A DNA stretch of 64,000 nt, from NCBI GenBank assembly GCA_037367355.1, contig CM074697.1:434001-498000 (forward strand). Direction: 5' to 3'. Positions 46,801-58,359 of the stretch are shown here, piece by piece. Numbering within the stretch: the first letter of the stretch is position 1; the number at the start of each line of letters is the position of its first letter. The notes below the pieces were generated by a model that saw only the letters and a list, made by a program, of their open reading frames with translations, was not told the origin of the DNA and made no database searches. This stretch comes from Neoscytalidium dimidiatum. Its lineage: Eukaryota > Ascomycota > Dothideomycetes > Botryosphaeriales > Botryosphaeriaceae. The position numbers and the translations under genes are program-made.

Positions 46801-49800
46801 CCAGGTGCTCTTTGTCCAGCGAAACGTTTCTGGTTTAGCGCTGCAATACTTGGAGGAGGCTAACATCACCGTGGTTCACAACGTCAAGCCATCTGTTCTT
46901 AATGCTGTGTCCAGGTGTCTGCAGATCAGGATGATCTCATCCATCGATAAGCTTGCAACCGATCCTTCCACTCTGGGCCAATGTCAGAGCTTTGACGTTA
47001 AGACATACGTGCATGGACGGCTTAAGAAGACGTACATTTACTTGTCTGGTTGCAAGAAGGAGCTTGGGTGTACCATCGTACTCCGTGGAGCGGATACAAC
47101 TACACTGAGGAAGCTGAAGCAGATCACGGAGTTCCTCTGCTACGTGGTGTACAATCTAAAGCTAGAGACATGTCTCATGCGCGACGAATTCGTGTTGATT
47201 CCATCTTCACTGGAGAATGTTGAGGACAAGCCTGGGAAGCAATCGGACGAGCTAAATGCTCAAGGTGGTGAGGCAACAAAGCCAGCAGCCTTACCCGAAT
47301 CGAACTCCCAAGCAGAGAAACAACCAACCATCCAGATCCAAGACGAGTCTGGAGAGCATATACAGGCAGATAATCAGAGCTCGATTGATAATTCTGAACT
47401 GTCTCAGTCTCAAACAGATAACCAGCACCAACTGCAACAGCAAGAGCAATCGCTGGAACAACCAATGGAACAAAGCCAGGACCAGGCCAACGCTATCAAC
47501 ACTTCAGGAAGTCAACAGCTCGCCATTCCAGCCGACGTACCAATGCCATCTTTCTACGGCGACATGGTGGAGAAGCACAGGACTAAGATTCTGTCAGCCT
47601 CACCCTTTATCAAATTCATGCAACCATATCTCTTGACCCAGGCCAGAGAGCAAGAAAGACGACTTGCCTATCTGAGACGCCTGCGTGATCAGTATAGCGA
47701 AGCTCAAGATGAAGAAGAGGAAGAACAGGGCTCCCATGAGAAGTTTGAACTCGTACAACCGGAGATGGTGCACACTGTTGTCCAGAGAGCTTCGAGACAA
47801 GTCCGTGACTTCCTTCATGCTGTGCATGATGCGGAGTATGACAAGGCCATGCATAACTACTTGACTCAGAAGAGACAATGGGAAGCATACCTCTCTGCGA
47901 ACAGTGATCTTTTCGATCCCTTCACTCACCAAAAGATTGCTGTCCTCTACAGTGTTGTGAACTCTGTCACATCCACACCTTGCGTTGGTCCTGAGATCAT
48001 CTCTCTTGAGTTCTATAAGGAGCATGATCTTGATCCTGGCTTTGCTGCTGACTGCACTCTTGGTCAGTACGTTGAGGATCTCTGCTACACGGCAAACCAA
48101 ATCTGCACTGCAAACGGTTGTGGCAGGAAGATGCTCGAGCACCACCGCCACTACATTCATGGTGAAGGACAAATGAGCGTCGTCGTTGAGAGATATCCTT
48201 CCAAGATCAGAGGTCTCCACAACACCATGCTGATGTGGAGTAGCTGCCGTATTTGCGGCCAAGAAACTCAGACCATTCCGATGTCGGAGAGCACTTGGAA
48301 ATATTCTTTCGCTAAATACTTGGAGCTGACTTTCTGGAGCACCAACCTGCATCCGCGGGCCGACATTTGTCCCCACGACATTCATCGCAACCACGTTCGG
48401 TACTTCGGCTTCGCCAATATTGCTTTGCGCATCCAGTATGACCCCATTGAGCTCTACGAGGTCATCGTGCCTCGACCGACCATCACATGGAAGGTGGACC
48501 GCGACTTGAAGCTCAAGAACGAGCAATTCTTGAAGATCGAAGATCGTCTTGACAAGTTCATGACCTCAGTCAAGGCTCGTATCAAGAGCATCAGAGTAGA
48601 CAGCGTCGTTCCAGAGAAGCAGGAGGCGTGCAAGACGGAAATCGCGAATCTAATGAAGCGCGCTAACGATGAGCAAGATTTCTTGCGACGAAAGCTTCAG
48701 GAAAAGTACATGTGCTCGCGGTATTACGAGATTATTCCCCTCAACCGTGCTATCAGGGCCATTCATGAAAGGGCTTTGGGCTGGGATGAGACGTTTGCGA
48801 AGTTTGAGAAGGCTTTCTTCCCTTCGGAAAAGGATATCCAGCGTTTGGCTGTGCTTCAGTTGAAGAAGATTTTCTTGGATCGCGACGAATCTCAAACCTC
48901 GGTCAACTCCATTGAGGAAGGCGTTGAAGAAGCTCCTGCTGTGTTAGACGGAGGTCAGACCAGTGAGAAAGACGCTGAGAAGATCACCTCCCCAACACCT
49001 ACTGGCATGTCTCCAGAGCAAACCCGCGATATGCTAGCATCGGTGGTGGAGCAGGACCAACATGAGAAGGACGCAGAAAAGGACGCTGAGAAGGCTGATG
49101 AAGGTCAAGATACCCCACAAGCTGAACAGGAGCAACAGCCAGCTGCAAATGATCCCGAACATCCTGCACCAACCGCTCCGACAATTGATCAGTCCGATGC
49201 TGTTGAACGCGAGGAAGTTCGTCACCTAGATCTTGCTGTCCCTGCCGACTCTCCATCTTCGCCCAAAGCGCAGTCCCCTCAGTCAAGCCAGGAGCTTCAA
49301 GTGCCAACAATGGACCTCTCAAGGACTTCAACAGCCACCATCCCTCACCCTGCCCCTCTCTCCCGTGCCGTCTCCGATCTCGTCGAGCAAATGCGCAGCG
49401 GGGGAGATCACCACGCTTCAGAGACAACCCCAGAGTCTCGTATCCCACGCTTAGTCGATATGTCGAAGCGTGAGCCCGGTTCAACATTGATCAGTAGGGC
49501 ACAATCATCAACTGGCATTGCTCGCATGCAGCATGGTACCAACAATGCGTCGACTGCAACGGTGGCGACGTCAAGCACCGGCAAGTCAGATTCATCCAAG
49601 CCAAGCCTTACTGAATCTGCGCGCGCATTGGAGGAGCGCATGTCGAAGCGTCTGGGATTAGGATCCTTGAGGTCAAACAAACCAGGCCACTCCATGATCC
49701 CTCGCTCTGTACCAAGCAAGCCGAACAACCCCAAGGTTTCAACACTTGCGAAGCACTTTGAGCAACTGAGTAAGGAGTTCGAGCGACAACGTCTTCGTGA

Positions 49801-51675
49801 ACGGCATCAGCGGGCAGCCAAGAGCAGGCAGGCGCGTGCTTATCCTCTTGCCTCTTCGAAGCCCATTGTCGAGATCTATCGCGATGCAGCCGATGCGGTT
49901 CAGGAGAAGGAATCGGATGAAGATATCACGGCTTTGACGCCACCACCTCGCTTGAGCGCTGACACAAGCACGCTGAACGACAGCACGTACACGTCAACAA
50001 CTACACCCACGGTCGAATCTCAGTCACCTGTCGAAAGGCATCATGAGGAACCAGCTGAGAGCTCGAAACGAACCGATGGAGGAGAGAGTGTGACCGACAC
50101 TGCCAGTCTGCATCATCACTCTGACGCAGAGGGCGAGGCGAGTGATGTGGAGCACATTCTTGAAGACATCGGTATTCCCGATATCTCAGACGATTCTCAG
50201 ATTCTGCCGCCTATGGATTCGTCTATGGATCTGAGTGTCGACTTGCCCAAGCATGAGAAGTCATTCATGATGAAGATGTTGAACAACTTCTGGTCAGAAA
50301 GATCAGCAAGTGGCTGGACTCCTCTGGACTACCCATTTGCCCCAATCGAACATGTGTGGGAAGACTCGGACATCATTGTTCGTGAGGACGAGCCAAGTTC
50401 CATTATTGCTCTAGCTTTGTCGAACGCGGACTACCAAAGCAAGTTGAAGGAGTTCCGAAGCGAAATTGGCGAATGCGGTGACGCCGGGAGCGAGAGCACT
50501 ACGAACTCGGAAGAAGCAAACATCGAACATAATCTGCGGCACAAGTCCAACACGAACATCAAGTACGTGTTCCAGAACCGTAGTGTGAGGGCTACTTGCA
50601 AGATCTTCTTCGCACAGTCGTTCGATGCTATGCGTCGGAAGTGCGGTGTGGCTGATCGCTTTGTGGAGTCGATGTCTCGCTGCTTGAAGTGGGATTCCAA
50701 GGGTGGCAAGACCAAATCGCTTTTCCTAAAGACTTTGGATGACCGTTTTGTCCTGAAATCACTCTCACAGATCGAGGTCAGCGCATTCCTCAAGTTCGCG
50801 CCCGACTACTTCTCTTTCATCCACCAGAACCTCTTCAACAACCTGCCTTCGGTCATCGCCAAGATGTTTGGTCTATTCCAAGTTACGATCAAGAACCCAG
50901 CCAGTGGCCGTGACTTCGACTGCTTCATGCTTGTCATGGAGAATCTGTTCTATGACCGTGGCAATGACTTGCGCCGCTTTGACCTGAAGGGTTCGATGCG
51001 CAACCGAAAGATTCAAAGCACGGGTGAGCAAGATGAGGTCTTGCTCGACGAGAACCTCGTCGATATCATCTTTGAGAAACCGATCTTTGTTCGCGAGCAT
51101 ACGAAAAAGACGCTCACGCTCAGCGTGTATAACGACACGCTCTTCCTCAGCAAGCAGAATGTTATGGACTACTCGCTTATGGCCGGCTTCAATGACTCGA
51201 ACCGAGAGATTGTCGTTGGCATCATTGGTAAGTTCCTCTCGTCCACTCCATTTCGTAATCGAGTCACCACTCGATGATTAACACGAAACCCATAGATTGC
51301 ATCCGTACCTACACCTGGGATAAGAAGCTTGAGACCTGGATAAAGGACCGGGGCAAGAACAAACCCACCGTCACCTCGCCCAAGGACTACCGCCAGCGGT
51401 TCCGTGTTGCCATGTCCTCGTATATCCTTCAGGCTCCGGACTTCTGGCATGCGTTTAACACAGCCGTGTCGGGTGGCAGTGGCGCTTCCGCTCCGCCACA
51501 GCACCCGAAACAACAGATCGATGCAAAGCCGGCGAACGGTGAAGGTTCCAGCGAGCAATCTCCAGAAACTGCGCCGATGGACGGCGGGGAGAGGAGATTG
51601 CCTCAGGTGCCACAGGAGGCGGAGGTGGAAATGGGGCTGGGTAGTATGATGGTGGAGGGTGGTAGAGGTGGATGA
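43846..51675 (+). CDS. fab1: Fab1/PIKfyve phosphatidylinositol-3-phosphate 5-kinase, three exons, 2564 aa
   Basis: Exons are 43846-45280, 45348-51227 and 51296-51675; the 67- and 68-nt introns are both phase 1, giving 2565 codons. The enzyme makes PI(3,5)P2 on vacuole and endosome membranes. Domains in order: a disordered Ser-rich N-terminus; a FYVE zinc finger at about 455-515 (C462, C465, [10 protein letters not shown] 472-481, C489, C507, C510), where intron 1 splits the arginine after HHC; a chaperonin-like (TCP-1) domain at about 895-1095; a Gln-rich insert at about 1107-1215; the Cys-rich Fab1 region at about 1380-1520; a long disordered linker; and the PIP kinase domain at about 2150-2500 with MENLFY (2342), DLKGS (2357), MDYSL (2418) and the IID motif completed across intron 2. 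The position that is usually the fifth FYVE zinc ligand is Asp (IFDAKC). Confidence 0.97.
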
Positions 51676-52353
51676 GATAGGGGAAGTCGCATGAGGATGG
51701 CTCTATCATCTTGGATTTGGGGCAATTGGGATGTTTTGATACGTGAGCGTGCTCTCCTTCTTTTTCCATTTTCCGATCTGCTTCCTGGGCCTGCTTACTC
51801 TTGCTTTTCGTACACAGCGGTCACGACTATTATGCTGCATAGCGTTTGGCGCATGATTATGATGCTTCTTCTTCCTATCAACCTATCGCATGTACCTAAA
51901 AGCGCTTCATTTGGCGGCTTTTTAATGATTCGAGATGTACGATTTCTTTCCTTGTCCCCTTGATGTGGATACTAGCGTTGCTGTTCGTCGCGATTCCTCG
52001 AAAATCTGATTTTACGGTAGTTTTTCGGATCCTTGACGATGGCATACATCTCGACTGCAGCTTCACAAGAACGGTGCCTTGTGCCACCTAGCTTACTTAT
52101 TTAGGAAACTTCTTCATCCTCATCCTCGAAGGGCGTCACCCTTGTCCATGGGCCTAGGCACTTGCTTGGCGTTGGGGACGAGCATAACAGTAGGGGGCTC
52201 CTCGGGCCTCATTTCGAAAACCTTTTTCCTCCCTACGCTCTCCTTCCTGTCGCCACAGCCTTCTACATTGTCAAATCAACGTCGGCCACGACCCTGCAGA
52301 TCCGTGCACATCTCTCATTCGTCGCCCTTTCAAGGCAATACAGAAGCCCCATA
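51676..52353 (+). other. Spacer between fab1 and the C2H2 factor gene
   Basis: These 678 bases hold the 3' end of the fab1 transcript and the promoter and leader of the next gene. The frame before the ATG at 52354 is open back to 52162 but has no upstream ATG in frame with conserved sequence, so 52354 is taken as the start. Confidence 0.55.
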
Positions 52354-53448
52354 ATGCAGTCAGAGAGCCGACAGCGTTTCGCCAGTCAGTTTGATTACGA
52401 TGACCAGCAAGGCAGTACTGCCGCCTCGGACAACACCAGGTTCGTGCCCCAGCTCAATGAAATGGCTGGCGGATTCGACGAGTACAACTACCAGTTTGAA
52501 CGTGGTGTCTACCTTGGAGCTCAGCATCAGGCCGGACTGTTCCCAGGCTTTCCATCCAGCGGTCTAATGGACTTCAACGACATACCCAGAGACACCAAGA
52601 TTGGCTTCGACATGGAGGGTGCTTCCGCGTTTGCGGCTCCGGGTGCTCACGATTCGAACTTCCCTGCCGGATTTCTGGACGACATGATCGATCCGGTCGA
52701 GCTTGAGCAACCATACACTCAAGACTTCGGCATCGACGGTGGACGATGGATCAACGGCCTCCCCCCGACTCCGGCTTTCGCTCAGCCCGATGGTCAGATG
52801 GTCTACGCCTATTCGCAGACTGCTCAGCCTGGCAACCCAACATTTCACCAGCCTGACCTTGGTGTTGGTGCTACCACACCTTGGCTTAGCGCGCCCTTCG
52901 GGGCAAGCCAATGGAGCGCCCCCAAGGCGGTCGATCAGCCGATGGCTGATGCCCTGCACGCATGGGATGCGTCCTTTACCGCCACTGCGACCCCGGTTCC
53001 GACCCCTCAGACCAGAGAGCTTGGTGCCACACATGCATCTATCCCGGCAGGTGCCGGGTAGGTTATTTTTTAACACTATGCTAACCTGTCATTGGTCAAT
53101 TAAAGGTGTTCCTGTACCCCAATGTAAGTTGAACCTCCCCGATGCTATAGCTCCTGAACGATTGTTTGACATGTCAGCAGACCCGAGAGTACGGAGCCCT
53201 CCCTCGATCCACTTTTTCGAAAGCGTGATGGCAGATTCGACTGCACCATTGCGTCCTGCAGCCGGAGCTTCGGAAGGCACACAGATCTTAGTCGGCATCA
53301 GAACGCATTTCATTTCCTGCCTACAGCCTATTGGTGTTCCAAAGCGGGCTGTGACCGCGGCGTTGGTGGACGCGCTTTTCCGCGCAAGTACAAGCGCAAT
53401 GAGCACGAGCGGAAGGTGCATGGGACCACAATTCACAGCAATCGTTGA
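52354..53448 (+). CDS. C2H2 transcription factor with two zinc fingers, two or three exons, about 330 aa
   Basis: Exon 1 is 52354-53057, a possible 18-nt microexon is 53106-53123, and the last exon is 53178-53448. With the microexon the protein is 330 aa; skipping it as part of one 120-nt intron leaves the frame unchanged and gives 324 aa. The last exon encodes two C2H2 fingers: FDCTIASCSRSFGRHTDLSR with C263, C268, H281, H286, and WCSKAGC..RAFPRKYKRNEHERKVH with C294, C299, H317, H322. This two-finger arrangement near the C-terminus, with the second finger longer, is common in Pezizomycotina regulators. The N-terminal 234 residues are Gln/Pro/Phe-rich with acidic patches and could activate transcription. 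It is predicted to be nuclear. The target genes are unknown; the neighbours are fab1 and a dead dioxygenase gene. Confidence 0.82.
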
Positions 53449-53842
53449 AGGTGTTCAGTATTCATGAGTTTGACCGTGGTACAAACCATTCATTTGTCTT
53501 GGTTTAATACCGTCAAGAGCTTTCAACAAGCTATCATGTTTTCCGGGCGGGGTTCTATATTCTAAATTGCATCTCAAATCTGACCTGCCACAAACAAGAG
53601 CTCCATGCTCATCGAGACGTGAAGCATCATTCGCTTGCACATCGCCTTTCATTGAAGTTAGCCACACTATGCTAAAGTCACCCTTCGAATACTGAATTTA
53701 GTATTCCCTGGAGAGCGTACTAGGGAAAGACCTGCCACTACTGCCATCACGCGGCCTGAATGGCTGTGAAAGTTTTTATGGGAACGTCAATTCATAGCTT
53801 GCTAACATGCAGCTATTCGATTTCGCTGATACGTCTACTGGT
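53449..53842. other. Convergent spacer, C2H2 factor gene and dioxygenase relic
   Basis: The 394 bases between the two convergent 3' ends contain no recognisable gene and presumably hold both 3' untranslated regions. Confidence 0.5.
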
Positions 53843-54990
53843 TTACAGCCCATCTAATGGTCTATACACTTTCATCCAGCGCTTTGAATCATCAGCTCGG
53901 AATATTCACTCTACACACGGGAAAACTTACCCTGTCATACGGCTTCTCCGGATCCACAAATCGCAAATCCGTCGCCAACTTGATCCGGCCTTGGGGACCA
54001 TCCACGGATTAAGAAAAATCACATCCCCCGTCTCATACTCGGCAATCAGCCATCTCTTTCTCTCCTTCCTTCCACACTCCACCGTATCCCTGCTCAAGAA
54101 CCCGCCGTCATTCATGTTCTTGTTGAACGCGCTCACCCGCTCCTCGTCCGACAGGTTCCCCGCCCTCGCCGCGAACTCGGCCTCCGTCCGCCCGCCCGAT
54201 GTCCGTCGACCGCTCCAGGCACATCAGCCCGCCGCCCTCCAGCGACGCGGGGCCGAGGGGCACCCGCGCGGGCAGGTACATCCGGTCGAAGTGCACGGGC
54301 GTCAGCTTCGCCGTCGTCGGGGCACGAAAGGCGCGCAGCATCGTGCGCTGCGGCGTGCGCGGGGCGCTTCCAGCCGGCGAGCCCGGACCACGGAGTCCGC
54401 GCAGCTCGCGGCGAGTCTGGCAGAAGGAGGCGTGTGTAGGAGTCGGCCTCGTGCGCGGAGACCATTCAGGGCGGCGTGGGCGTCGGACTGCGGGTCGTCC
54501 GCGAGGCCGAACAGCCGGCGCAGGTTGCCGGGCGGCAGGTACTTGCGCGGGTCGGGCCCGCCGTAGATCCCGTCGGTGGGGGAGGTGCCCGGGCGGAGTA
54601 GGCCGGACGGCGACATGTGGTCGAAGTAGGCGGCGCGGCAGGCGAGGACGGGGTCTTTGCGGAGGAGGCCTTTGACCTGGGAAGGGGGTTAGTGTGGTGG
54701 AAGGGAAAGGAGGGTGGAGGCTTGGGTTGGGGGAATGGTACGTGGAGGTATCCATCACGCTTAAAGCGCTCGCGCATGGTCTCGATGGGGGTATCTGCGG
54801 AGGTGGGTTGCAGGTAGCCCACGGATGCAGGATCCATCGGGCCGAAGTTTGATTCCAGCTTCAGTGTTGCTGGATCCGCTGGGTAGTAGAGGCCGTACTG
54901 GTCCTTGGAGTCCTCATGCTCGGCGGTGACCTCTTTCTGAGGCAGGGTGGTTGAATTGGGAACTGACACTGATTGAATGCTGGGTGCCAT
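53843..54990 (-). pseudogene. Phytanoyl-CoA dioxygenase (PhyH) family relic, frameshifts and a deletion
   Basis: The ATG at 54990 opens a clean N-terminal exon (to 54742), then a 65-nt GT..AG intron (54741-54677). The match continues as KGLLRKDPVLACRAAYFDHM and PRKYLPPGNLRRLFGLADDP. The frame breaks near 54465 (next match MVSAHEADSYT), near 54365 (next RTPQRTMLR, PVHFDRMYL with the HxD metal pair, EGGGLMCLE), near 54190 (next NLSDEERVSAFNKNMNDGGF) and near 54000. At the last break NPWMV jumps to GRIKLATDLRFVDPEKPYDR, losing about eight residues that hold the distal histidine ligand. A last 49-nt intron (53930-53882) leads to the usual ending RWMKVYRPLDGL. Introns and order are intact, but Fe(II)/2-oxoglutarate catalysis is impossible. 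It is divergent from the Zn2Cys6 gene. Confidence 0.9.
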
Positions 54991-55462
54991 GGTGGGGGGG
55001 TGGGGGGATACTGAATTTGAGAATTATATGATGGTTTGCTGGGACTGACAAGTCTGTAATAGCGCATTGCAGTTTCTGGGTTCATATTTTTATAATATGT
55101 TATCCGAAGCCTGCCAAAAAGGACGGCATCAATGACACCATCCAGTCTACGCCACCAACATGTGCGTCTCTCGGCTCTACTTGCGGGGAACGGAATGCCG
55201 AAAGGGTCGGGAACGAATCTCAGTGCGTCTTTCATCGCGCAAATTGGCTTTTGACATAAATCTGAGCCAGTTTCCGCAAGAGTTGCTCAGTGTGACAGGA
55301 ATACCGTCTATAGCCGTCTACAGCCATTCACTGCCATCTGCTGCCGCGGTGCCAACCGTCCAATCACACCTCAGACATTAACGGGATTACAAGTTACTCC
55401 ACAATCTGCGCATCATTTTACACCTGCCAGTTTCCCCACCAAACCATATCTCCGACCTGACA
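54991..55462. promoter_or_regulatory. Divergent promoter region, dioxygenase relic and Zn2Cys6 regulator
   Basis: These 472 bases separate the two divergent start codons. Zn2Cys6 regulators often control the adjacent divergent gene, so binding sites may lie here, but I could not pick out a convincing CGG..CCG pair by eye. Confidence 0.5.
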
Positions 55463-57637
55463 ATGACGCCAGGCACTGGAATCCGTCAGTACAGGGCATG
55501 CATCAGGTGTCGAGGAAGGAAGACTCGCTGTGATCTGTTTGTGTCCCAACCAATTCTCCTTGTTAATGATATATTGACTGTGTAGCAGGCAAAGCTATGG
55601 AGAGCTGGGTAAACCGCCTTGTGCAAAATGCGTCCGCGAGGGTGCCGAATGCATCCTTGCAGGTTCGAAACGGGGTGGCAACTTTGCGCACTTGCGGGGC
55701 GACGGGGGCAAAAGGAGACGCCGGCAAGAGACGGAAGAATCTCATGATCACTCAGCATCAGAAGTGCCATCCCAAGATGAGGCGTTGCTTCAAGAGCACA
55801 AGCATCGGGATGAGCCCGTCCATGGCAATCTCCAGAACCCATCTGATGCGTTATTGATCCTTGCTCATGCCGCAGAGGACAGCCACCCGGAAGGTGCACA
55901 ATCGTCTGATTTAGCCAAGGAAATGCGGTCTTCTGTAGTACAACAGCCCACAGCACTTGGTGTTACTGGGGTCAGTCCACCGAGTACGGATGACTATCAA
56001 CTGGTGAAAGATGGATCCTTGAACCCGAAGCTTTTAGAGCATCTTCTGAGGCAGTGCGTACACTCTAACATGCGCCTTAGAATTCTTGCTGTATGCTAAC
56101 ACCAACAGCTACGCTGACCATTACCACCCATTCTTTCCTATCGTTCCCAACAATGTATTGGCATCAAAACGGCTTTCGGAGACAGTCCGTAATGAGAAGT
56201 TCCTCCTGACAACCATCCTCGTAGTCGCGACCCGGGATCGCCCAGATCTTGTAAACGTCCACAAGAGCATATGGAAGTACATGCGGCAGCTCATACTTGA
56301 CGTCGTTCTTGGAATGATTAACATTAGAAATGTTGGGTGCGTAGAGGGGCTTCTCCTGCTGGGTGAATGGACTCCCTTCAAACAAGGAAACACGGATGAC
56401 GGCGGGGAAGGAGCAGCATGGTCAATTCTCGGACTGGCTGTAAGGCTTGCATACCTGCTCCGGCTGGAAGAAAGTTCCTTCAAGGGAGATCAAGAAACCG
56501 ACGACTCTATGCAAAGACAGAGGCTCGCCTGGACGTGTAAGCAGGACAAAATAACACTAGATGGTCGATGTTTCTCCGGCTGATTTTACAAGTTACGTAT
56601 CTCTGTGACCGTCAGATATCCATTGGGATGGGGCAAGCATTCTGGTGCAGAGGCCCCAGTCTCTCTGCTCGGTTTATCGCGGCAGACTTCCCAACACTCC
56701 AACCAAAGCGTTCGTATGATGAAGATTTCGCATCGCTACTACAAGCCCAGGTTGAGTTAACCACACTATTCGGCAACGCCCATGATATTCTCTTCGCATC
56801 CAAGAAACGGACAACCGAGCTCATGGCGAGAGGCGATTATACGAAGTATATCGACGACACTGCTAAAACTCTAGCCGGCTGGGAACATGCATGGCGCAGC
56901 TTGGCTGCATCACCCCATTTGAGACGTTGCCTGACACTGATGCAACAGTACCTCCGGCTTTATGTCCATGCATTTGCTTTCCAAGCTGTGCTCTACCGAT
57001 CATCAGCTGAACAAGTTGGGGTCGACAAAGACGTTTCGAGGACCAATATCTGCTTTCCAAATTCCACAATGGCAAGCCCAGATGCACGACACATTTATGA
57101 AGCTGTGGATGCGGCAGAGACACTCCTCAAGATTGCCATCGAAGAAATTGACCCAGAAAAGTACCTCAGATACATGCCCGCGCGCTTCTACCTGTAAGTA
57201 TTACGCGCGATCCTTCAGTCTTATGCATGCGAGACAGACCTAACGAACAAAGATATGAGATCCATTCTGCTGTCTTCTTATACAAGGCGCACGCATCGGG
57301 AGCTATATCCTCAGAGAAATTCACACACACGTACTCATTGGTGCGCCGATTCATCGCTCTCCTGGGGAATGCAGCAACGGACACGAGCCACATCGCTTCT
57401 AGATACGGGGCACTTCTGGAGAGTCTGTTTTTTCACCGAGCCGTCCCAACAACATCTGGTAGGCAGAGTGGAGTCTCCGAGATGGAGCAATCCTTCCAGA
57501 GTGTTGGTGCTGGTAAGTCACTCTCGACGCTGACAAATGATGTGGGAATGAACGAGCTGCCATTCTTTGACAGTATCGGGTTACAACAATTTGATTGCAC
57601 AGATCCTATGGACGGTTTGTTCTCAATGCCAGCGTGA
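55463..57637 (+). CDS. Zn2Cys6 transcription factor with fungal-specific domain, five exons, 650 aa
   Basis: Exons are 55463-55536, 55589-56053, 56109-56534 plus two bases to 56536, 56593-57193 and 57253-57637; introns are 52-59 nt and the total is 651 codons. The binuclear zinc cluster is at residues 13-46 (RACIRCRGRKTRC, then PPCAKCVREGAEC), with cysteines 13, 16, 23, 36, 39 and 46, split by intron 1 between the third and fourth. A basic linker (KRRRRQ) follows. The fungal-specific regulatory domain covers about 180-560, with YADHYHPFFPIVP, ATRDRPDLV and TYLCDRQISIGMGQAFWCRG. Intron 1 has a weak donor (GTTTGT) and two possible acceptors three bases apart. Unlike its neighbours the gene is intact in frame. 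It is predicted to be a nuclear pathway regulator, probably of the dioxygenase and permease genes now broken on each side. Confidence 0.9.
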
Positions 57638-58359
57638 CTTCCTTGGGATCAATCAGTATTTTAAGCAGTTGAATAATGTTTCCCTTTACGGACGTACTCT
57701 ATCTTGACATCAACTTTGCAGACATAGAGTAGAATTGTAACACTATATCAGCAGCTTGTTAGCTAATCAGGCACGCGATGTAACGCCGCCAGGAGCAAAT
57801 GAATCTCTATTTTATAGCCGTACCTTGCCCTGTGCCCTGCAGTTCATCAAACCCAGGTCCAAAAGATCAGTCGGCAGCCACTCAGTATAATTCTCGATAT
57901 CTCCACTCTATCTGTGGAGCAGAACATACACCTTCTGATGGCTGAGACAAACAAAGACACGGTTCGTCTATGGCTTGAACACTATAGCCCCAAAGACTTC
58001 GGGGGCCGTGCTGAAGGCCACCGATACACCTAAGAAAGTGTCCGCTCTCATTCGTGGACAAACAACATCCCGTGGATCACATGTGCATATTCGCTCTACT
58101 GTCTTCCCTCTCGGAGGATTTACCCCTTTTCCCCAGCTCCGGGAAATGCAGGGCCCCGGGGACGTATTCGCGGGGTAGAGAAAGATGCAGAAGCATCAGT
58201 TTGTGGCTGCGCTAGCCATGCCGAGCTTTTTTCAGCTTCCCGTCTATTGCCGTAGTGACACAATGTGGCATGCCTGTTAAGTTCTGACAATGTATTTATG
58301 CCAGAGAACCAGAGTTGAGCAGTAGGCATCAATTTTCTAGTCATTTTGCATGTTACAAG
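57638..58359. other. Spacer between regulator and permease relic
   Basis: These 722 bases hold the 3' end of the regulator and the former promoter of the permease. No coding sequence is supportable. The permease start codon was not found, so it may have been lost within the last part of this stretch. Confidence 0.5.
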
